Shown here in pieces: positions 6,626 through 10,479 of a stretch of 10,479 nucleotides of DNA. The stretch is from assembly GCA_003451355.1 (NCBI GenBank), contig DMDX01000127.1, forward strand, positions 1 through 10,479. The letters are read 5' to 3'. The notes below the pieces were generated by a model. It worked only from the letters and a program-made list of their open reading frames with translations, was not told the DNA's origin and searched no databases. Position 1 is the first letter of the stretch. Each line of letters begins with the position of its first letter. The stretch is from Cryomorphaceae bacterium. GTDB lineage: Bacteria > Bacteroidota > Bacteroidia > Flavobacteriales > Schleiferiaceae. A program made the translations under genes and the position numbers.

Positions 6626-6629
6626 GGTC

Positions 6630-7472
6630 GTGACCTGGCGCGAACTTCAGCATTCATTTCTCGAGGCGCGGAACCGCTTCGCGGCCGAAGAAGCCCGCGC
6701 CCACTGGCGCCGATGGGTTGAATTCCACGCGCAGCGTTCCGCGGGAATAATTGCGTTGGACGGGAATTTGCCCGCTGCCGACCACGTTCTTGAGCGCTGG
6801 AACCGTGACGCTGAAGAACTTCGCACCTCCAAACCCATTCAGTACATCCTTGGATTTGAGTATTTTGACGGTCTACGTATTCAGGTGAGCCCAGCGGTGC
6901 TTATTCCGCGGCCTGAAACCGAAGAGCTCGTCCAGCTCGCAGCCGAACGCGCCCCGCGAGGTGGAATCGTCCTCGACTTGGGAACAGGCAGTGGTTGCAT
7001 TCCGCTCGCGCTCACCAAGAGACGACCTGACCTGCACGCACGGGGACTTGACGTAAGTTCCGCGGCCCTCGATGTAGCGAGCCGCAACGCTGCCGAGCTC
7101 GAACTCAACGTGGAGTGGATGCTCGGCGACCTGAACGGCGACGCCCCCGACGGTCTTAAGGCAGACGTGGTTCTCAGCAATCCACCGTACGTGGGCGCGA
7201 ACGAGCAACTGGAGCCTGAAGTGGCTGACTTTGAGCCCGCTCTAGCGCTCTTTGCGCCTGCTGAAGACATTCTCTTTTTCTACCGAAGGGTCCTTGATTG
7301 GGCGGATCAGGTAGGGGCGAACCAACTCGGTTTGGAATGCCATTCTGCGCATGCTCAAGCCACTGCAGAACGTGCGCAATCCCAAGGGTGGACCACCGAA
7401 CTACTTCGCGATCAATTTGGTGCGCCGCGTTGGGTCTGGGGCACAAAGCCGGAACCCAAACCCTACCTTTGA
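6630..7472 (+). CDS. prmC: peptide chain release factor N(5)-glutamine methyltransferase PrmC (HemK)
   Basis: PrmC methylates the glutamine of the GGQ motif in release factors RF1 and RF2, using S-adenosylmethionine, and so speeds translation termination. The 280-residue protein has a helical N-terminal domain, the linker PIQYILGFEYFDG (69-81), SPAVLIPRPETEELV (87-101), the SAM loop LDLGTGSGC (115-123) and the catalytic NPPY (184-187), all characteristic. The GTG at 6630 (VTWRELQHSF) gives the usual length. The frame is open upstream to 6348, but those codons are antisense to ribD and resemble nothing in the family. A TACCTTTG box lies 4 bases before the GTG. It leads the plus-strand run prmC – ligA – DUF6913-like – dapA, with ligA starting 4 bases after its stop. 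Confidence 0.95.
   Translation: MTWRELQHSFLEARNRFAAEEARAHWRRWVEFHAQRSAGIIALDGNLPAADHVLERWNRDAEELRTSKPIQYILGFEYFDGLRIQVSPAVLIPRPETEELVQLAAERAPRGGIVLDLGTGSGCIPLALTKRRPDLHARGLDVSSAALDVASRNAAELELNVEWMLGDLNGDAPDGLKADVVLSNPPYVGANEQLEPEVADFEPALALFAPAEDILFFYRRVLDWADQVGANQLGLECHSAHAQATAERAQSQGWTTELLRDQFGAPRWVWGTKPEPKPYL
7464..7471 (+). promoter_or_regulatory. putative internal -7 element (TACCTTTG) of ligA
   Basis: The same octamer as at mnmE and prmC, a perfect TAnnTTTG, located across the last codons of prmC and 5 bases (AAGGC) before the ligA ATG. It could give ligA, the DUF6913-like gene and dapA their own near-leaderless transcript. No -33 TTTG is present at 19 bases upstream. Alternatively it is chance within prmC, and the AAGG next to the ATG is too close to act as a Shine-Dalgarno site. 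Confidence 0.35.
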
Positions 7473-7476
7473 AGGC

Positions 7477-9492
7477 ATGACTCCGTTCGAACGAATTGAT
7501 CAGCTCCGCCGCGAACTGCACGAGCACAACCGGCGCTACTACGTCGCGGATCAGCCGAGCATTTCTGACGCCGAATTTGACCGGCTCTTGCGCGAGCTTC
7601 GGGACCTCGAATCCGCACATCCTGAATACGCTGACCCCAACAGCCCCACCCAGAGGGTCGGCGGCGGGCTCGTCAAAAATTTTGAGCAAGTAGCCCACCG
7701 TAGGCCGATGCTTAGCCTCGCAAACACCTACAGTTTTGACGAACTCGACGAATTTGTGCAGCGCGCCCACGATTTAGCGGCCACCACAGCGCTCGAATGG
7801 AGCGCCGAACTCAAATTTGACGGCGTGGCTATTTCGCTCTGGTATGCGGGCGGAACCCTACAGCGGGCCCTAACCCGTGGCGACGGCATTCAAGGGGATG
7901 ATGTCGTGGCGAATGTGCGCACGATTCAGGGAATCCCCTTGGTTCTCCCCCCGGGTGCACCGCACGATCTTGAGGTGCGCGGCGAAATCGTGTTCCTCCA
8001 CCGTGACTTTGAAGCCCTGAACGCGCGCCGCAGCTCAGAGGGGCAGGACGAGTTCGCCAACCCACGCAATGCAGCTTCTGGTACCTTGAAAATGCAGGAT
8101 TCCACCGAAGTTGCCCAGCGCCGTCTGAGCATGTTCGCCTACGGAGCTTACAGCGACGAGCAACCGTTTGCGGCCCATTCTCAAGCCATGGATGCCCTTG
8201 CGCAATGGGGGTTTCCGGTGGCGCCTCGCGCCGAGCGTTGGTCGGCCCTCTGCCGGTCCGCCGCTGAACTCAAGGACTATTTGACCTACTGGGATTCCGA
8301 ACGCCAGCGCCTCCCCGTTGCCACCGACGGAGTCGTGATTAAAGTCGACCGCGTCGAACAGCAGCAGCGCATGGGAATGACGGCTAAGTCTCCGCGCTGG
8401 GCCATGGCCTACAAGTTTAACGCTGAGCAAGCCTGCACTCCGCTGCGCGAAGTCATCTACCAGGTGGGCCGCACCGGGGCGATCACGCCAGTGGCCGTCC
8501 TCGATCCGGTGTGGATTAGCGGAACCCAGGTTCAGCGCGCCTCCGTGCACAACGCCGACCAAATTGCCAAGCTCGACCTACACTTTGGCGACTGGGTATG
8601 GGTCGAAAAGGGCGGTGAAATTATTCCCAAAATCACCGCGGTGGACTTGGCTCGCCGTCCTAATGCTGCGCTGCGCGTGACGTTTGCCACCAACTGTCCG
8701 GACTGCGGAACCCTGCTCGAACGCCGCGACGGCGAGGCCCAGCACTTTTGCCCGAACCGCGGTACCTGTCCGCCCCAAATCAAGGGCCGAATTGAGCACT
8801 TCATCCACCGGCGCGCCATGGACATCGACGGAATCGGAACCGAAACCGTCGACCGCCTCGTCGACCTCGGTTGGGTTCATACGCCTGCCGACCTCTACGA
8901 TTTGGGGCCCGAAGGCTGGAGTCGCCTTGATAAGTTCAAAGAAAAATCCGTAGCAAATGCCCTTGCTAGCCTCGAAGCGAGCACGATCGTGCCCTACGAG
9001 CGGGTCCTTTTTGCCCTCGGAATCCGCCACGTGGGCGAAACCGTCGCCAAAAAGCTCGCCAAGGCCTTTGACCGCATTGAAGCGCTCGCGGCAGCTTCGA
9101 CCGAAGATTTGCTCAATGTGCCAGACGTAGGGCCACAAATTGCCGAGAGCATTACATCGTGGTTTGCCGACCCAGCGAACCAAGATGAGCTCCGCCGACT
9201 CGCGGAACACGGTCTGCAGTTCGAGCGTGCCGCCCCCACGTCTGACGCCTCGGATGTGCTTCAGGGCAAGTCCTTTGTGGTGAGCGGCGTCTTTACCCAC
9301 TTCAGCCGCGACGGAATCAAAGACGCCATCGAGCAGCACGGCGGCCGCGTGGCGAGCAGCGTGAGCAGCAAAACCAACTATTTATTGGCAGGCGAGGGCG
9401 TAGGCCCGAGCAAGCGTGCCAAAGCAGAATCACTAGGTGTTACCTGGTTAACCGAAGAAGAATTTCGAGCATGGATTGGCTCTACAAACTAG
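7477..9492 (+). CDS. ligA: NAD-dependent DNA ligase LigA
   Basis: LigA seals nicks during replication and repair, using NAD+ to form an enzyme-AMP intermediate. The 671-residue protein has every expected domain: Ia (YYVADQPSISDAEFDRL, about 21-37, which binds NMN), the adenylation domain with the KxDG motif ELKFDG (AMP-accepting K113), an OB fold, a four-cysteine zinc finger (C407, C410, C425, C431), helix-hairpin-helix repeats (about 440-585) and a C-terminal BRCT domain (about 594-671). Length is normal. The ATG at 7477 puts the start nine residues before RRELHEHN, as in other LigA proteins; the frame is open back to an ATG at 7351 inside prmC, giving 42 unrelated residues. The last 22 bases overlap the next gene. 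Nothing looks broken. Confidence 0.97.
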   Translation: MTPFERIDQLRRELHEHNRRYYVADQPSISDAEFDRLLRELRDLESAHPEYADPNSPTQRVGGGLVKNFEQVAHRRPMLSLANTYSFDELDEFVQRAHDLAATTALEWSAELKFDGVAISLWYAGGTLQRALTRGDGIQGDDVVANVRTIQGIPLVLPPGAPHDLEVRGEIVFLHRDFEALNARRSSEGQDEFANPRNAASGTLKMQDSTEVAQRRLSMFAYGAYSDEQPFAAHSQAMDALAQWGFPVAPRAERWSALCRSAAELKDYLTYWDSERQRLPVATDGVVIKVDRVEQQQRMGMTAKSPRWAMAYKFNAEQACTPLREVIYQVGRTGAITPVAVLDPVWISGTQVQRASVHNADQIAKLDLHFGDWVWVEKGGEIIPKITAVDLARRPNAALRVTFATNCPDCGTLLERRDGEAQHFCPNRGTCPPQIKGRIEHFIHRRAMDIDGIGTETVDRLVDLGWVHTPADLYDLGPEGWSRLDKFKEKSVANALASLEASTIVPYERVLFALGIRHVGETVAKKLAKAFDRIEALAAASTEDLLNVPDVGPQIAESITSWFADPANQDELRRLAEHGLQFERAAPTSDASDVLQGKSFVVSGVFTHFSRDGIKDAIEQHGGRVASSVSSKTNYLLAGEGVGPSKRAKAESLGVTWLTEEEFRAWIGSTN

Positions 9493-10007
9493 CAAAGCCC
9501 CTGCAGCAGCGGGCATGGAAGAAGGCTGCCGACGAGCGCCCAACAAGCTTGGCTTGGCCCGGGTGGGAACGCGCACGGCGCATTGGAATCATCTTTGATT
9601 CCCGCGCCGAGGAAGGCTATCTGGACTCGTTGCGCCAAGTGGTCGCGGCACTTCAGGCCCAGCAGCGCTCGGTGGCCCTGATTGGCTGGACCGGCGAGAT
9701 GCGCCCCAAGAATGCCCTCTACTCAGGGCGCCAGCTGATTTTTACCGACGATTTTTCGTGGAACGGTTCCGTTCAAGGTGGCAACGCCCTTGAGTTCATG
9801 CAGTCCGAATTTGACCTCGTCGTGGCCCTACACCGCAGCCCCGACAGTCCCATTGATCACCTCGTAGCGCGCACCCCGGCGGGCCTCCGCGTGAGCCTCA
9901 CCGGATCCAACGACTTTTATGATGTGCGCTACCACAGCGCAGACCGCCTTCCTATGGACTACTTTCGTGCCTTGAGCGCATGGCTCGCTAAAATTCCGCC
10001 CCGATGA
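9471..10007 (+). CDS. DUF6913-like conserved protein of unknown function
   Basis: A 178-residue protein with no known role. It begins with a basic, amphipathic N-terminal helix (LYKLAKPLQQRAWKKAADER), then a strand-helix pattern like a small alpha/beta domain: RRIGIIFDSRAEEGYLDSLR, SVALIGWTG, LIFTDDFSWNG, FDLVVALHRS, LRVSLTGSNDFYD. There is no signal peptide or membrane segment, so it is probably cytosolic. The IGIIFD and TDDFSWNG pattern and its place between ligA and dapA match my recollection of the Bacteroidota DUF6913 family; this was not checked by a search. It overlaps the end of ligA by 22 bases and the start of dapA by 4 bases (ATGA), so it is very likely co-transcribed and translationally coupled. 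No catalytic residues can be assigned. Confidence 0.75.
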   Translation: MDWLYKLAKPLQQRAWKKAADERPTSLAWPGWERARRIGIIFDSRAEEGYLDSLRQVVAALQAQQRSVALIGWTGEMRPKNALYSGRQLIFTDDFSWNGSVQGGNALEFMQSEFDLVVALHRSPDSPIDHLVARTPAGLRVSLTGSNDFYDVRYHSADRLPMDYFRALSAWLAKIPPR

Positions 10008-10479
10008 ACCCACGCGTGAACCCGTTTCGCGGCACCGGCATTGCCCTGGTGACCCCTTTTAATGCCCAGCACGAAGTCGACTATGCCGCACTGGCAAAGC
10101 TCGTCCACCACTGCATCGAGGGCGGAGTCGAGTTTTTGGTTGCCCTCGGAACCACCGCCGAAACAGCGACGCTATCCACCGACGAGAAGCATCGCGTCGT
10201 AGCGGCGATTTGCGAAGCGGCTGCAGGCCGTGTCCCCGTGGTGCAAGGGGTAGGGGGCAACGATAGCGCAAAGGTTGCCGCCGAACTCAAGGCGGGTCTC
10301 CACGTAGGTGTCTCGGGAGTGCTCAGCGTTTCTCCGTACTACAATAAGCCGACGCAAGAGGGCATTTACCGACATTTTACCCACGTCGCAGTAGCGACCG
10401 ACCTTCCCATCATTCTGTACAACGTGCCGGGTCGAACGGGTTCGAACATGGCCGCCGAAACGACTCTTCGCATTGCGCA
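10004..10479 (+). CDS. dapA: 4-hydroxy-tetrahydrodipicolinate synthase DapA (3' end outside window)
   Basis: DapA condenses pyruvate with aspartate semialdehyde in the first dedicated step of diaminopimelate and lysine synthesis; it is a cytosolic TIM-barrel enzyme. The visible 158 residues show GTGIALVTPF (10-19), LGTTAETATL (48-57) with the paired threonines T50 and T51, SPYYNKPTQEG (110-120) with the conserved tyrosine Y113, and ILYNVPGRTG (137-146) with Y139 and the carboxylate-binding R144. The Schiff-base lysine lies beyond the window, so activity cannot be confirmed. The ATG overlaps the stop of the preceding gene (ATGA), implying coupling. LGTTAE instead of the commoner LGTTGE is a variant I recall in Bacteroidota and does not argue for N-acetylneuraminate lyase or another relative, though the family is broad. 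Confidence 0.92.
   Translation, partial: MNPRVNPFRGTGIALVTPFNAQHEVDYAALAKLVHHCIEGGVEFLVALGTTAETATLSTDEKHRVVAAICEAAAGRVPVVQGVGGNDSAKVAAELKAGLHVGVSGVLSVSPYYNKPTQEGIYRHFTHVAVATDLPIILYNVPGRTGSNMAAETTLRIA

Noticed and set aside
6348..6629. N-terminal extension of prmC back to an ATG at 6348
   Set aside because: These 94 codons lie antisense to ribD, have no PrmC-like content, and the GTG at 6630 gives the normal family start and length.
6600..6653. ribD start at the ATG at 6653
   Set aside because: It adds 18 residues absent from typical RibD and overlaps the prmC start; the GTG at 6599 fits better. Not fully excluded.
7351..7476. Longer LigA beginning at an ATG at 7351
   Set aside because: The extension is a frame-shifted reading of the prmC C terminus; LigA conservation starts just after 7477.
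8578..9339. 253-codon open frame on the minus strand
   Set aside because: Antisense to the zinc-finger, helix-hairpin-helix and BRCT part of ligA; no motif of its own.

Overview
The window looks like a chromosomal segment of a Bacteroidota bacterium, most likely Flavobacteriia/Flavobacteriales, but with a base composition that is GC-rich by eye for that group. Signs of Bacteroidota are: a dnaA – low-molecular-weight tyrosine phosphatase – RsmI-like methyltransferase run with a divergent 4HBT thioesterase; a ligA – DUF6913-like – dapA run; a secreted protease with a tail resembling a type IX secretion (Por/T9SS) sorting domain; no Shine-Dalgarno sequences at most starts; and octamers matching the Bacteroidota promoter -7 consensus TAnnTTTG. 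The lineage is inferred from recalled family features, not from a search.

Layout. Bases 1-497 (minus) hold the N-terminal part of mnmE, a tRNA-modification GTPase cut by the window edge. A 268-base gap (498-765) has no gene I can support, but contains an imperfect hairpin. Bases 766-3355 (minus) form a tight run transcribed in the order dnaA, tyrosine phosphatase, RsmI-like methyltransferase, with overlapping junctions. An AT-rich divergent spacer (3356-3593) separates dnaA from a thioesterase on the plus strand (3594-4007). The thioesterase overlaps, tail to tail, a gluzincin-type metallopeptidase (3997-5580, minus), which follows ribD (5577-6599, minus) with a 4-base ATGA overlap. ribD is divergent from prmC across only 30 bases. 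On the plus strand prmC, ligA, a DUF6913-like protein and dapA (cut at the right edge) form a compact run with gaps or overlaps of a few bases.

Most genes are housekeeping: replication initiation (dnaA), DNA joining (ligA), translation support (mnmE, prmC, possibly the RsmI-like methyltransferase), riboflavin synthesis (ribD) and lysine/diaminopimelate synthesis (dapA). The metallopeptidase is the obvious accessory gene, and the DUF6913-like protein is the conserved unknown.

The most interesting signal is not a gene. A TACCTTTG octamer (perfect TAnnTTTG) occurs three times by eye, at mnmE, prmC and ligA, each time 4-5 bases before the start codon that best fits the protein family. One-mismatch relatives sit 4 bases before the starts of ribD (TACCTTCG) and the peptidase (TACCTTTA). 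If these are -7 elements, transcription would begin at or next to the start codon, so these mRNAs would be leaderless. No matching -33 TTTG element is visible at any of them. The pattern also settles three start choices (GTG for mnmE, ribD and prmC). No CRISPR array, tRNA, rRNA, insertion sequence or new defence-type system was seen.
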